From assembly GCA_905216145.1 (NCBI GenBank), contig CAJMST010000001.1, positions 1 through 64,000 of the forward strand: a stretch of DNA of 64,000 nucleotides, read 5' to 3'. A program made the translations under genes and the position numbers. Position 1 is the stretch's first letter. The number at the start of each line of letters is the position of its first letter. Under the pieces are notes generated by a model, which searched no databases, had not been told where the DNA came from, and was given only the letters and a program-made list of their open reading frames with translations. The stretch comes from an uncultured bacterium. Lineage in GTDB: Bacteria > Actinomycetota > Coriobacteriia > Coriobacteriales > Coriobacteriaceae. Below are positions 37,122 to 45,217 of this stretch, in pieces.

Positions 37122-37466
37122 TTAGTTGTACACACGGTAGTTACACTTGAACTGGGTTATGTGTCCATAGCTGGAGCGGTACCAACCCGACGTATAGCTG
37201 ATTACTTCTGGGCCTAGATATTCGTATCTCTTGTTGTAGCGAAGCTGACGGTAGGTCGTGTCGTACTCTGCTACGTAAAACGTGTCTCCAGAGAAGGCTT
37301 TGTACCGGTCTTTAACCGTCGAAGCCATGTACGCGGGTTCGACATCGCCTTTCTCCCCGTTGAGCGCATAGACGGGTGCCGCGATTCCGCATAAAGCCGT
37401 TGCCACGAGGATGGCGTAGACAGCCATGCGCGACGCATTGGACTTCAGCTGTTCAAACAGTTTCAT
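37122..37466 (-). CDS. small secreted protein beside a fused ABC transporter
   Basis: A 114-residue precursor. A basic start (MKLFEQLKSNASRMAVYAI) and hydrophobic stretch (AILVATALCGIAAPVYA) form a signal peptide likely cut after VYALA-like residues near 35. The mature part is rich in Tyr, Arg, Ser and Thr (YVAEYDTTYRQLRYNKRYEYLG, WYRSSYGHITQFKCNYRVYN) with a single cysteine. It starts 1 nt after the stop of the ABC gene (TGACATG) with GGGAGG upstream, so it is translated from the same mRNA. Size and partner suggest a secreted bacteriocin-like or signalling protein, but sequence similarity to a known family is not evident. Confidence 0.65.
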   Translation of the reverse strand: MKLFEQLKSNASRMAVYAILVATALCGIAAPVYALNGEKGDVEPAYMASTVKDRYKAFSGDTFYVAEYDTTYRQLRYNKRYEYLGPEVISYTSGWYRSSYGHITQFKCNYRVYN

Positions 37467-37467
37467 G

Positions 37468-39282
37468 TCATTCACCTCCCTCGTATGTATCGAGGTATTC
37501 CTGCTTGAGCGTCTGCGAGGACGACTCGATCTTTTCCACGAGCGTGCCGGCCTCGATGAAGTAGAACGAGTTGGTGAGGTCTGCCAGGTCGTCGAGCAGA
37601 TGGCTTGAGATGAGCACGCTTCGTCCCCGCGCCACCTCGCTGCGCATCGCGCCGCAGGAGGTTTTCCGCTTTCCCGGATCGAGGCCGTTCAGCGGTTCAT
37701 CGAGGATAAGGTACGGGCAATCGGTCGCTATCGCCATGGCAAGCTTCACCTGCTGCTTCATTCCCGTCGAGAGTTTACGGGTCGGCTTGTCGAGATATGG
37801 GGAGATTCCGAGGGAGTTGCAGAGCGAGTCGATGTCGGCGGCCGATTTCCACGCCTCCCTAACGAAAGCAAGGTGCTCGATGGCCGATAGCGTGGGGTAG
37901 AGATCCGCGCTGCCCGAAGAGCTCAGGTAGACGAGTTCTGCAAATTCGGCTGATCGGCGTTGGCAGATTCCGTCTGCCGCCAGGCTTCCCGAGCGGATGC
38001 GGGTGGGAAATTGGCCCGACAGCGCTTCAAGAAGGGTGGTTTTCCCCGAGCCGTTGGGAGCGACGAGGCCCGCCGCCGTTCCCGGGCTCAGGAAAAGCGA
38101 TCCGATTGAAAGTATCGTCGTGCTCCCGTATCCCACGCTCGCGTCCAGAAGCTCGAGCCCATTGTGCTTTTTAGCGGGTCCAGGCTGTTTGGGGGAACGT
38201 GTCGCAACGGCGCCGACCGCAAAAAGGACCGCGACGTATATCAGGGCCACGGCAAGCATCGATGCACCGCTTGAGCCGGAGCCAATGAATTCTGTCGGGA
38301 AGCATCCCACGTAGCCCGTTGCCTCGATAGGCGAGAACACGGCCAGCGGCAGGAGATTGAGCGCGGCGTTATGCTCCAGCGCCGAATCGGACAGCAACGG
38401 GAATGCCGGGGCCGCGACAAGCAGCGCTGAGGCAAGGGGGCCCGCGAGGACGCGCCTCGTTGCGGTCGATAGGACGACGGAACAAACGGATATCAAGGTT
38501 CCGCCCGCAAGAAGCGCGATAAGCAGGGCTGTGAAGACGTTTCCCGCAGTCGTGGTGGCAAGCGCGCCGTCATGGAAGAAGGCGATCGGGTACCCAATTT
38601 GCCCGAAGCCGTTTAGGGCCAAGGCGTAAATGCCCCCGGGTGCGAGGCCGGCGAGGAGCATCGCGGTCCCCGCGACGATTATCGAAAACACGATCTGGAT
38701 AAGGCGCCGGAATTTGGGCGCGGGCGCCTTTGCCGCCAGGGTCGCAGGCCTTGTGGCGCCGAGCACGAGTATCGACGAGAGAAGGAAGGGGATGAAGGGA
38801 AGGAAAGACGGCGCCGTGGCAATGGCGTAGGGCAGGAAGGAAAGGAATGGCAGGTCGTTTGCGGAGGCCGGGATATCCGTGATGCCGGAGCTGCTCAGGG
38901 CACGGCAATATGCGAGCTCCGCGTCATTGGTCTCTCGGTCTCCCACGATGGATCCGGATTGGAAGCCTTCGTCCATGAGCGCGTAGTAGCTCTCGGCAGA
39001 ATCGAGAAAGGCGGCGTCGGTTTGGGCGGCAAGGGCGGCGTTCGCGTATCTTGCAAGCTCCGCGTCAGCTTGCTGCTCTGGCGATAGGTCTGTGCCGTTG
39101 GCCTGGGGCGCGCGCGTATTGAATGCGTCGACAAAGCCCTGCATGCCCTGCTTCATAAAGAAGGGCCCGTAGATGGGTGAATTGAACGCGATGGGGACGG
39201 AAAAGGCTGCAGCGAGAACGAGCGTACAAATCCATGCGGCCCTGTCTCTTAGGATCAGTTTGAGAAGAAGTCGACAGTACAT
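37468..39282 (-). CDS. ABC transporter with permease and ATPase in one chain
   Basis: A 604-residue protein. The first ~370 residues form a permease: TM1 (WICTLVLAAAFSVPIAF), a ~120-residue outside domain, then five or more hydrophobic segments. The last ~220 residues are an ABC ATPase with Walker A APNGSGKTTLLEALSG, signature LSTGMKQQVKLAMAIA, Walker B YLILDEPLNGLDP and H-loop ISSHLLDD. Permease-first fusion in one chain is unusual for exporters of this small-ATPase type. The ATPase is a paralogue of the one at 39436-40176 (same LSxGMKQQ and LLDEPxNxLDP), so the two cassettes are probably related. It is followed by the secreted protein, which it may export or defend against. Confidence 0.8.
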   Translation of the reverse strand: MYCRLLLKLILRDRAAWICTLVLAAAFSVPIAFNSPIYGPFFMKQGMQGFVDAFNTRAPQANGTDLSPEQQADAELARYANAALAAQTDAAFLDSAESYYALMDEGFQSGSIVGDRETNDAELAYCRALSSSGITDIPASANDLPFLSFLPYAIATAPSFLPFIPFLLSSILVLGATRPATLAAKAPAPKFRRLIQIVFSIIVAGTAMLLAGLAPGGIYALALNGFGQIGYPIAFFHDGALATTTAGNVFTALLIALLAGGTLISVCSVVLSTATRRVLAGPLASALLVAAPAFPLLSDSALEHNAALNLLPLAVFSPIEATGYVGCFPTEFIGSGSSGASMLAVALIYVAVLFAVGAVATRSPKQPGPAKKHNGLELLDASVGYGSTTILSIGSLFLSPGTAAGLVAPNGSGKTTLLEALSGQFPTRIRSGSLAADGICQRRSAEFAELVYLSSSGSADLYPTLSAIEHLAFVREAWKSAADIDSLCNSLGISPYLDKPTRKLSTGMKQQVKLAMAIATDCPYLILDEPLNGLDPGKRKTSCGAMRSEVARGRSVLISSHLLDDLADLTNSFYFIEAGTLVEKIESSSQTLKQEYLDTYEGGE

Positions 39283-39400
39283 TTGGAAGCACCTACGTTC
39301 CTCAAAGAATCGTTAGATTAAAAGTAACAGACCGGATGAAGATACGTGCGACGGGGGCGAGACGAATGGCTGAGCGGTATCGATATGCGGGTTTAACGGT

Positions 39401-39429
39401 ATTATATTGACCACATAGATTTTTAACTT
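39401..39429 (-). promoter_or_regulatory. candidate promoter of the left cassette
   Basis: On the minus strand a perfect TATAAT (39401-39406) lies about 120 bp upstream of the fused ABC gene in an AT-rich stretch, with AAGTTA/GTTAAA 15-17 nt before it as a weak -35. Confidence 0.4.
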
Positions 39430-39435
39430 GCATTT

Positions 39436-40176
39436 CTACCCGCCCTTTTCGTAGAGTCGCCGATACGTGCTTAGCGCACCCTCGGCGCGTCCGGCAGGCT
39501 TTGCGAAATGGGATCCACGAGACTTCGGCGCAGTATCATCTTGCGGGATGCTTCTAATGAGCTTCCCATCCTTCAAAAACAGAATCTCATCGCACAGCCT
39601 GTCGACCGAATCCAAGATGTGGGATGACATGATGATGCACGTACCAGAATCGGCCAGCTTCCTGAGGATCTCTGAATGCAAGTCCACCCTGCTGGGGTCG
39701 AGCGCGTTCATGGGCTCATCTAATAGAAGGTACCGCGCACCCGTCGCATACGCAATCGCCAGGGTAAGCTGCTGCTTCATGCCCTGGCTCAGAGTACGGA
39801 TCCTCATCTTCGCGAACTCGCCTATCTGCGTTTGTTCCACTATCACTTCGATATCGCGAGCATGTGGCCACATATCGCAAACCATCTTGAGGTGATCTTC
39901 CGCACGCAATCCGGGATACAGCAGCGTCCCCTCACCAGGTGCGTAGAAGATCATAGAACGGACCTCTCTTGTACCCGTGCCCTGCGCCTCATCCAGAACG
40001 ATGCTCCCGTCCACGCGAGGACCCGGCAAACCTGCCATCGCCCGCAGCAACGTCGTCTTTCCATGCCCGTTCGGAGCGACGAGACCGTAGACCGTACCCG
40101 GGGCAAACTCAGCGTCCACCGAATCTACGAGTACCTTCTTTCCATAAGAGATCGTCAGCGTTTGAAGGCCAATCAT
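39436..40176 (-). CDS. ABC transporter ATP-binding protein (bacteriocin-type cassette)
   Basis: A ~246-residue ATPase: Walker A APNGHGKTTLLRAM, signature TLSQGMKQQLTLAIAYA, Walker B YLLLDEPMNALDP and IIMSSHILDSVDRL. It pairs with the large permease encoded directly upstream. The permease stop overlaps an in-frame ATG at 40185 (ATGA), but that codon abuts GAAAGGGG; the next ATG at 40176 has proper spacing and is chosen. The C-terminus has a basic tail (KSRGSHFAKPAGRAEGALSTYRRLYEKGG). In lactococcin-972-type operons such an ATPase is the third gene and helps producer self-protection or export. Confidence 0.85.
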   Translation of the reverse strand: MIGLQTLTISYGKKVLVDSVDAEFAPGTVYGLVAPNGHGKTTLLRAMAGLPGPRVDGSIVLDEAQGTGTREVRSMIFYAPGEGTLLYPGLRAEDHLKMVCDMWPHARDIEVIVEQTQIGEFAKMRIRTLSQGMKQQLTLAIAYATGARYLLLDEPMNALDPSRVDLHSEILRKLADSGTCIIMSSHILDSVDRLCDEILFLKDGKLIRSIPQDDTAPKSRGSHFAKPAGRAEGALSTYRRLYEKGG

Positions 40177-40181
40177 CGAGA

Positions 40182-42404
40182 TCATCCCCTTTCGATCTTT
40201 GGAACACTCAGGCGCACCATCAACGGAGATACGGCGCCCAAGACCACCAGCAGAGCGACCGATGCGCCGACGACCTCTCCAAAAGGCATCGCGTTCGTCC
40301 CTCGCCCAAGGAACCCAATCGTCCCCACCTGGGAAGCGGGATCAAACGAGGCGAATGGAGCCAGCAGCGCGACGCCCATGCCCGCGCTTTCAACATGAGC
40401 GCTCAACGAACCCAACACCAAGAGAACCGCGCAAACCACTCCGGTGACAACGGGGTTGCGGCTAATCGCTGCTGTCAACGCAGCGACGACGGAAATCACG
40501 CCGTATGCCATGACCAGCAACGGAATACTGCACAACACCGCCTCCCCCACCATGGACGTTGTCGAAGCTCCCGCCCGAATGAAAGCGACGGAATACTCCG
40601 ATCCACCCGCACCGTTCTTAATCAAGGACACAACCGCAGCGGGAACCATCGACACCAAAAGCAGCGCCAAGCCAAGCAGGAGAGACAGCGCAACAGCCGT
40701 CAGAAAACGCACATGCGCTGTTGCGGGGACTTGGAAAACCAGAAGGGAACAGCACCGCAGGTAGGTGCACGCAAGCGATGTGACAACCACGGGCAACAGC
40801 CAAAACAAGGAAGGAAGCGCTGCCTGGAGATAGGAAAGGAGGATTAATGGGGGCATCTTCGTACTTAACTCGTAAACCTTGGGGTCCGGCAAGCTCGCGA
40901 TCGACTCGAGCAGAAGGGCGCGCGCCTCCGCACGAGAAGGAGTCTCCGGCTCGATTCCGATCGATTGCAGGAGGGTCGCATCTGCCGCGCCCAGCTCGCC
41001 TCGAGCGCGCTCGTACGTCGCAAGGCTTCGAAACCCCTCCGCAGGCGTGGGCGCGTACACGAAACCCGAAAGAGCATCTCGCATGCCTTCCAGGGCCGCT
41101 TTGCCCTCGACGTCCATATTCGCAACGTCCTGCTCTAGATACCGATCTATTGAACGGAGCTCCCCATCCCTATACCGAACAGCGGAAACGTCACCAGCGT
41201 CAGGAAACACCTCGACCAGAGCCGGGGCCAGCATCGCCGTCGACATTGCAATCGCGCATACGGCGAGGGCAGGAGAATGCAGGAGCAGCTTCCCCATCGT
41301 TCTTACGTATGCAACGGCGGAGGTACAAGCGCTCAAACGGGCTGTCGTTCTCGATGCGGTGAAGGAACCTCTCTCAAGACAAATCGGGGACATCGGGCGC
41401 GCGCAGCCGCTCTTTCCAGCAACGCAAAGCAGGCTAATTGCCAGCACCTCGATCCCGATTGCGCATACGAGGGTAATCGCGCCACGCTCGAAGCAAAGTC
41501 CAGGCAGATTCACTATCTGCGTTGTCGGGTACGGGCTATAGGCGCCGACGGTCAACTCAGTGTTCGCATACGTAAGGGGATTCAACAGGGCGAACTCACG
41601 TAAAGCGATGGATCTTCCGTAATACCCGGGAACCATCGTCGCCCCCATCAGGGCACATACGAACACGATTCCAAGCGTAGGGTTATTGGCAATCTTCACG
41701 GCAAGGTGAACGACGAGCGAGATGAACGCCGCCACCAAGAATTGCAAGATGGCCGTCTGTGCGAACACCAGCCAAGCCGGTTTGATAACCGGAGTCGCAT
41801 ATTGAACGTAGCCTATCGGATAGAACAGCGAGCCCGGGCCATTCTTCACAAGTGCGGCGATTATCCCTGGAAGATTGACGGCGAAGACGGCAAGCATCGC
41901 AAAAACACTCGCCCATACGCTCGATGCAACAAGCCTGCCCAGCTCACCCATCGGTGCCTGGATGATGAGTTTTTCACGTTTGTTAAGACGCGCGGCAAGG
42001 AACGAGACGGCAACGGCCGTTGCGGCCCATAGCAAGTACTCCTTTGATCCGTCATAAAAGGAGTACGCTCCATCCGATACCTGCAGAAACGGAAGCAGAG
42101 GAGAGAGCGGCGCCAAGACAAGACGCCCCGCGGCAAGAGGGTACAGAAGCGCGGGCATGCTTGATGAAGAGGTATAGACGCCCTCCTCCCCCGCATTCAC
42201 AAGCGCATCCGCATAGGATGCTGACAATTCCTGCTCAACACGGGTTATTCCCGACTCGAGGTATTCAACCCGTCCGTCGATGCCAGCCGCGCTCCTGAAG
42301 ACGGGCAGAGCACAAAGAACCATCAACGCAACAACGGCAACACAGAGCGACCTGGAGGAGAGGAGCGACCTAAAGATTGCCTTCGAGATTTTGAGCATAT
42401 TCAT
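40182..42404 (-). CDS. large ABC permease resembling bacteriocin-associated integral membrane proteins
   Basis: About 740 residues with two similar halves, each starting with a membrane segment, a long extracytoplasmic domain, then several hydrophobic helices (LMVLCALPVFRSAAGIDG; FAQTAILQFLVAAFISLVVHLAVKI; then VRTMGKLLLHSPALAVCAIAMSTAML; AALTAAISRNPVVTGVVCAVLLVLGSL). Length and position fit the bacteriocin-associated integral membrane protein (DUF1430/'7tm immunity') group of lactococcin-972-like operons; this assignment is from memory of the family. The start is uncertain among Met codons at 42398, 42404 and 42422; 42404 has AAGG upstream. A hairpin separates it from the small-protein gene upstream, and the ATPase overlaps its end. 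Confidence 0.7.
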   Translation of the reverse strand: MNMLKISKAIFRSLLSSRSLCVAVVALMVLCALPVFRSAAGIDGRVEYLESGITRVEQELSASYADALVNAGEEGVYTSSSSMPALLYPLAAGRLVLAPLSPLLPFLQVSDGAYSFYDGSKEYLLWAATAVAVSFLAARLNKREKLIIQAPMGELGRLVASSVWASVFAMLAVFAVNLPGIIAALVKNGPGSLFYPIGYVQYATPVIKPAWLVFAQTAILQFLVAAFISLVVHLAVKIANNPTLGIVFVCALMGATMVPGYYGRSIALREFALLNPLTYANTELTVGAYSPYPTTQIVNLPGLCFERGAITLVCAIGIEVLAISLLCVAGKSGCARPMSPICLERGSFTASRTTARLSACTSAVAYVRTMGKLLLHSPALAVCAIAMSTAMLAPALVEVFPDAGDVSAVRYRDGELRSIDRYLEQDVANMDVEGKAALEGMRDALSGFVYAPTPAEGFRSLATYERARGELGAADATLLQSIGIEPETPSRAEARALLLESIASLPDPKVYELSTKMPPLILLSYLQAALPSLFWLLPVVVTSLACTYLRCCSLLVFQVPATAHVRFLTAVALSLLLGLALLLVSMVPAAVVSLIKNGAGGSEYSVAFIRAGASTTSMVGEAVLCSIPLLVMAYGVISVVAALTAAISRNPVVTGVVCAVLLVLGSLSAHVESAGMGVALLAPFASFDPASQVGTIGFLGRGTNAMPFGEVVGASVALLVVLGAVSPLMVRLSVPKIERG

Positions 42405-42434
42405 CGCCAACCTTAACCTCATCCAGTCGGAACA

Positions 42435-42463
42435 GAGGGGCCGAACAAAATGCTCGGCCCCTC
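42435..42463 (-). other. hairpin between the secreted-protein gene and the permease gene
   Basis: GAGGGGCCGA and TCGGCCCCTC form a 10-bp perfect stem with a 9-nt loop directly after the stop of the secreted-protein gene. No T-run follows, so it is more likely an mRNA stabiliser or partial attenuator that raises peptide over immunity expression than a full terminator. Confidence 0.6.
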
Positions 42464-42470
42464 CTCGCAT

Positions 42471-42836
42471 CTAGTAGGTGCTATAGACAAATTGCCATTT
42501 ATCAGTTGTGCCAAGAACACCACAGGAACACATTGCAGCGAGGCGGGATTCCCTATGATGCGCGGATCGGCGATAGCCATTTCGGTAGGAGATCGTCTTG
42601 TAAGAGATGTTGAACATCGAGATGCTGTGCCCGCTCACGCCGCGAGGACAGCTGTAGCTCCAGTAGGTATCGACGACGTCGTCCGTATACCCGAGGGGCT
42701 CAACGAGGGCACACTGGCTGCTCTCCTGGGAAGGAGGCATCGGGGTATCCGCAAAAGCGGGGGCTCCCGGCAGCAACAGACAAAGAGCGAGGCCGAGGAA
42801 AACCAAGAGCTTACACGACTTAACAGTACTGAACAT
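42471..42836 (-). CDS. small secreted protein, possible lactococcin-972-like bacteriocin precursor
   Basis: A 121-residue precursor with a clear Sec signal peptide (MFSTVKSCKLLVFLGLALCLLLPGAPAFA, cleavage expected after AFA). The mature ~92 residues are rich in Ser, Tyr, His, Arg and Trp: TYWSYSCPRGVSGHSISMF, KTISYRNGYRRSAHHRES and a C-terminal TDKWQFVYSTY. The Trp/Tyr plus His-rich middle and aromatic C-terminus recall lactococcin 972 (a lipid-II-binding bacteriocin), and the gene order peptide-membrane protein-ATPase is the same; cysteines, however, are present here. The ATG at 42836 has GGAGAGG close upstream. Assignment is inference from size, signal and context. Confidence 0.6.
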   Translation of the reverse strand: MFSTVKSCKLLVFLGLALCLLLPGAPAFADTPMPPSQESSQCALVEPLGYTDDVVDTYWSYSCPRGVSGHSISMFNISYKTISYRNGYRRSAHHRESRLAAMCSCGVLGTTDKWQFVYSTY

Positions 42837-42901
42837 AATCCTCTCCAATCTAGAGGGGTTTCGGTTGCAGCATGCTGTGATTACTTGCCGGCAAAGTCAA
42901 T

Positions 42902-42918
42902 TTAACATAAACTGTTAA
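42902..42918. promoter_or_regulatory. candidate operator in the divergent promoter region
   Basis: TTAACA-TAAAC-TGTTAA is a perfect 6-bp inverted repeat in the AT-rich 120-bp gap between the divergent secreted-protein gene and the DUF2975-like/XRE pair. It may bind the XRE regulator encoded at 43479. Confidence 0.4.
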
Positions 42919-42956
42919 AAAGTAACCTGAGTTTTTTAAATTCTTCGGAGGTTATT

Positions 42957-43469
42957 ATGAGTTCCGACAATCGCACTCCCCGGCTTCATTCCTTCCGCAT
43001 CGCATGTGCGATAGCCTCTGCGGCCCTTTGCATCACCGCCATCGCACAAGTGGCGTTCTCCTTAAAGCCAGCAATCGAAGTGCTCGACAACCCTGTAATT
43101 GCAGACTCCCCCGCGTATCCAGCCCTTGCGATCTCGACATTGGCCCCTGCCGTCATCGGTATCGCCACGACCATCCTCAGCGCCGTTCTCGTGTGGACGA
43201 TCAAGAGCGGAGACCCCTTCAAGAAAGGGTCTGCGACATGCTTGAAGGTGCTCGGCATTCTCTTCGTTGTTCAAGCTACCACCAGCTTCTACGCCGGCTC
43301 ACTCGAAACCTCCGTTTCGATGTTTGGCGGCGAGGGGGCCGTCGGCGCCCAAGAGATCGCTTCATCATTCGACTGGACCTCTCTGGTTCTCGGCATCGTC
43401 TTGCTCATGCTTTCCCAGCTCTTCTTGTACGCCCGAGAGCTGTACATCGACTCCGACGAGATTGCGTAA
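42957..43469 (+). CDS. DUF2975-like membrane protein
   Basis: A 170-residue protein with four hydrophobic segments: FRIACAIASAALCITAIAQVAF, AISTLAPAVIGIATTILSAVLVWTI, LGILFVVQATTSFYAGSL and DWTSLVLGIVLLMLSQLFLYARELYIDSDEIA. The last segment and the following charged end are characteristic of the DUF2975 group, usually found just before a small Cro/CI-type regulator, as here (9 bp gap). The start has GGAGG upstream. Function is not known; membrane control of the partner regulator has been suggested from context for such pairs and is only inference. Confidence 0.75.
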   Translation: MSSDNRTPRLHSFRIACAIASAALCITAIAQVAFSLKPAIEVLDNPVIADSPAYPALAISTLAPAVIGIATTILSAVLVWTIKSGDPFKKGSATCLKVLGILFVVQATTSFYAGSLETSVSMFGGEGAVGAQEIASSFDWTSLVLGIVLLMLSQLFLYARELYIDSDEIA

Positions 43470-43478
43470 GGAAACGCC

Positions 43479-43730
43479 ATGCCCGTAATTGTTCGCCTCG
43501 ACAAGATCATGGCCGAGCGAAAGATTTCCTCGAACGAACTTGCCGAAAGGATTGGAACCACGCCCGTGAACCTGTCCCGTATAAAAAAAGGGCATATTCG
43601 CGGCATTCGCTTCAACACACTCGAGCAGCTATGCCTCGCCCTTCGTTGCCAACCCGGAGACCTTCTCGAAGTCATGAGCGAAGAGGATGCCCGAAAGGAG
43701 TTCGGACTCGATTGGTCCGCCGAGGATTAG
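43479..43730 (+). CDS. small XRE/Cro-CI-type transcriptional regulator (YozG-like)
   Basis: An 83-residue regulator that is almost all helix-turn-helix: VIVRLDKIMAERKISSNELAERIGTTPVNLSRIKKGHIRGIRFNTLEQLCLALRCQPGDLLEV. This is the short form usually paired with DUF2975 proteins. AAGGAAA precedes the ATG. It is read away from the bacteriocin-like operon and is a good candidate for its regulator. The stop codon at 43728 is followed in the same frame, with no gap, by integrase-homologous sequence, so the gene marks a recombination junction. Confidence 0.9.
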   Translation: MPVIVRLDKIMAERKISSNELAERIGTTPVNLSRIKKGHIRGIRFNTLEQLCLALRCQPGDLLEVMSEEDARKEFGLDWSAED

Positions 43731-44564
43731 GGGGCGGTCGTACTCGCCCTGCACACGGGGATGCGAATCGGCGAGGTCTGCGGCCTTCGGTGGTGCGATG
43801 TGGATTTCGAGACGGGCCTGATCTCGATCAGGCACTCGGTGGCGTACGCGAAGGGGATGGGTTCGTTCATCAAGGACACCAAGACCCATGACGCCAGGGG
43901 CATCCCCATCGACCCGGTCGGCCTGCTCCCCTTCCTGAAGGAGATCCACGAGATCGACCGCGGGAAGCTGCGCTCGCGCAACCTTACCGGGGCGGTCGAG
44001 ATCGGGAACTGCTACATCCTGTCGGAGCCGGGCGCGGCCTTCGCGACGGCGAGCTATATCCGCAGGGCGTTCAAGACGTTCTCGGAGACCAACGGCCTCA
44101 TGGGCACCAACGACGAGCTGATCACGTTCCACGGCCTGCGCCACACGTTCGCCACGCAGTGGATCCGCCAGGGCGGCGATATCAAGGCGCTCCAATCGAT
44201 CCTCGGGCACAAGGACGCCATGGCGACGCTCAACGTCTACGCCGACATCGAGCCAATCTCCAAAATCCATAACATGCTGCGTGTCTCGCCGTGCCTCTGG
44301 CGCGGGTACCTCGGGCCGAGGGTCGATCCGGGACCCATGTTCCAGCAGAGAATCCAGGAGTCCATCGAGACGCTCCAGGCGTTCGGCTACGGCATCACCG
44401 AGCCGGACGACCGAAATATCGTCATACGCGACGTGAAGACGATCAGTCGGCTCTACCCCACCGAGTACGCCGCGGTGCTGGGCCCATCCCAACTGAGGTC
44501 ACGGTGGTCCGATAGGGGCGCCGCCCGCGGCATGCGCCGCGGAGCGGTATCCCCTACCGAATAG
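43731..44564 (+). pseudogene. tyrosine recombinase (integrase) lacking its N-terminal half
   Basis: The catalytic domain of a phage/ICE-type integrase begins abruptly with GAVVLALHTGMRIGEVCGLRW directly after the XRE stop. The catalytic residues are present: Arg in TGMRIGE, HGLRHTFAT (HxxR), ILGHKDAMATLNVYA (His and the Tyr nucleophile). The N-terminal core-binding and arm-binding domains are missing, and the first ATG (43761) is already inside the domain with no ribosome binding site. About 80 residues after the tyrosine (LWRGYLGPRVDPGPMFQQRI onwards) do not look like integrase and may be fused from elsewhere. Probably inactive. It ends 46 bp before the right 67-bp direct repeat. Confidence 0.8.
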
Positions 44565-44573
44565 TGGGGGATG
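44549..44573 (+). terminator. hairpin at the end of the integrase remnant
   Basis: ATCCCCTAC pairs with GTGGGGGAT and the stop codon lies in the loop; GCCCCCCGTTTTC follows. The T-run is short, so termination strength is uncertain. Confidence 0.4.
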
Positions 44574-44609
44574 CCCCCCGTTTTCAGTTTGGAATCAGCG
44601 GTCGGAGGC

Positions 44610-44676
44610 GTTCGGCTGACTGCGGGAACGGCCTATCCGCTCGATGTGTTCGGCTGAGTTCGGAAATCAACCCAAC
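44610..44676 (+). repeat. 67-bp direct repeat, right copy (candidate attachment site of the island)
   Basis: Same orientation and length as 36981-37047 with five substitutions. It lies just behind the integrase remnant, the usual place of an attachment site relative to int. No tRNA is at either copy. Confidence 0.8.
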
Positions 44677-44784
44677 ACGAGCTGGACGCGCGCCAGACGG
44701 CTCTTCCCCATGCGGCCTGCCCCCTCACGCTCATGTTGCAGACATGTAACGCCGCAGCGAGCGACCCCTTTTTTGCGCCAGACA

Positions 44785-44807
44785 GGTACAATGATGAACA
44801 CTGTACC
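44785..44807. promoter_or_regulatory. candidate promoter/operator of the ACT-domain gene
   Basis: A -10-like TACAAT (44787-44792) is embedded in an inverted repeat GGTACA...TGTACC, about 60 bp upstream of the ACT-domain start. A clear -35 is lacking. Confidence 0.3.
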
Positions 44808-44852
44808 GTAGCGGAGCGCCCCGCGCGCCGCAACCACGCGAAAGGGTTTCCC

Positions 44853-45140
44853 ATGGCCGAGATCTCGTCCTCCCGCATCGTCATCACCGTCCTTGGCAAG
44901 AACCGCCCCGGTATCGTCGCCGGCGTCACCCGTGTTCTGGGCGAGGCCAACGTCGACATCCGCGACATTACGCAGTCCATTATCGAGGACATCTTCACCA
45001 TGACCATGCTGGCCGACACCGCCGAGTCCAAGCTCGACTTCGCCGAGCTGCAGAAGGCCCTGGCCGAGGCCGGCGAGCTTTCGGGCGTCAATGTGTCCAT
45101 CCAGCGCGAGGATGTCTTTAACTTTATGTACCGCCTGTAG
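44853..45140 (+). CDS. ACT-domain protein (UPF0237-like)
   Basis: A 95-residue protein that is one ACT domain plus a short tail: SSRIVITVLGKNRPGIVAGVTRVLGEANVDIRDITQSIIEDIFTMTML, then GVNVSIQREDVFNFMYRL. This is the UPF0237/GcvR-like small form, expected to bind an amino acid and act as a sensor. The start at 44853 (MAEISSS) has GAAAGGG upstream; 40 further codons are open but run through the promoter region. It is followed 77 bp later by citrate synthase on the same strand and may be co-transcribed. Confidence 0.85.
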   Translation: MAEISSSRIVITVLGKNRPGIVAGVTRVLGEANVDIRDITQSIIEDIFTMTMLADTAESKLDFAELQKALAEAGELSGVNVSIQREDVFNFMYRL

Positions 45141-45217
45141 CGAACAATCCGCCCGGGGCAGCTTGACGTCATATCGTCCAAGCGCGCGGCCCCCAAGCGG
45201 ACCGGAGAGGAGCGCGC

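Noticed and set aside
43629..44492. 287-codon minus-strand open frame over the integrase remnant
   Set aside because: Shadow of the integrase catalytic domain, which has all five catalytic residues on the plus strand.
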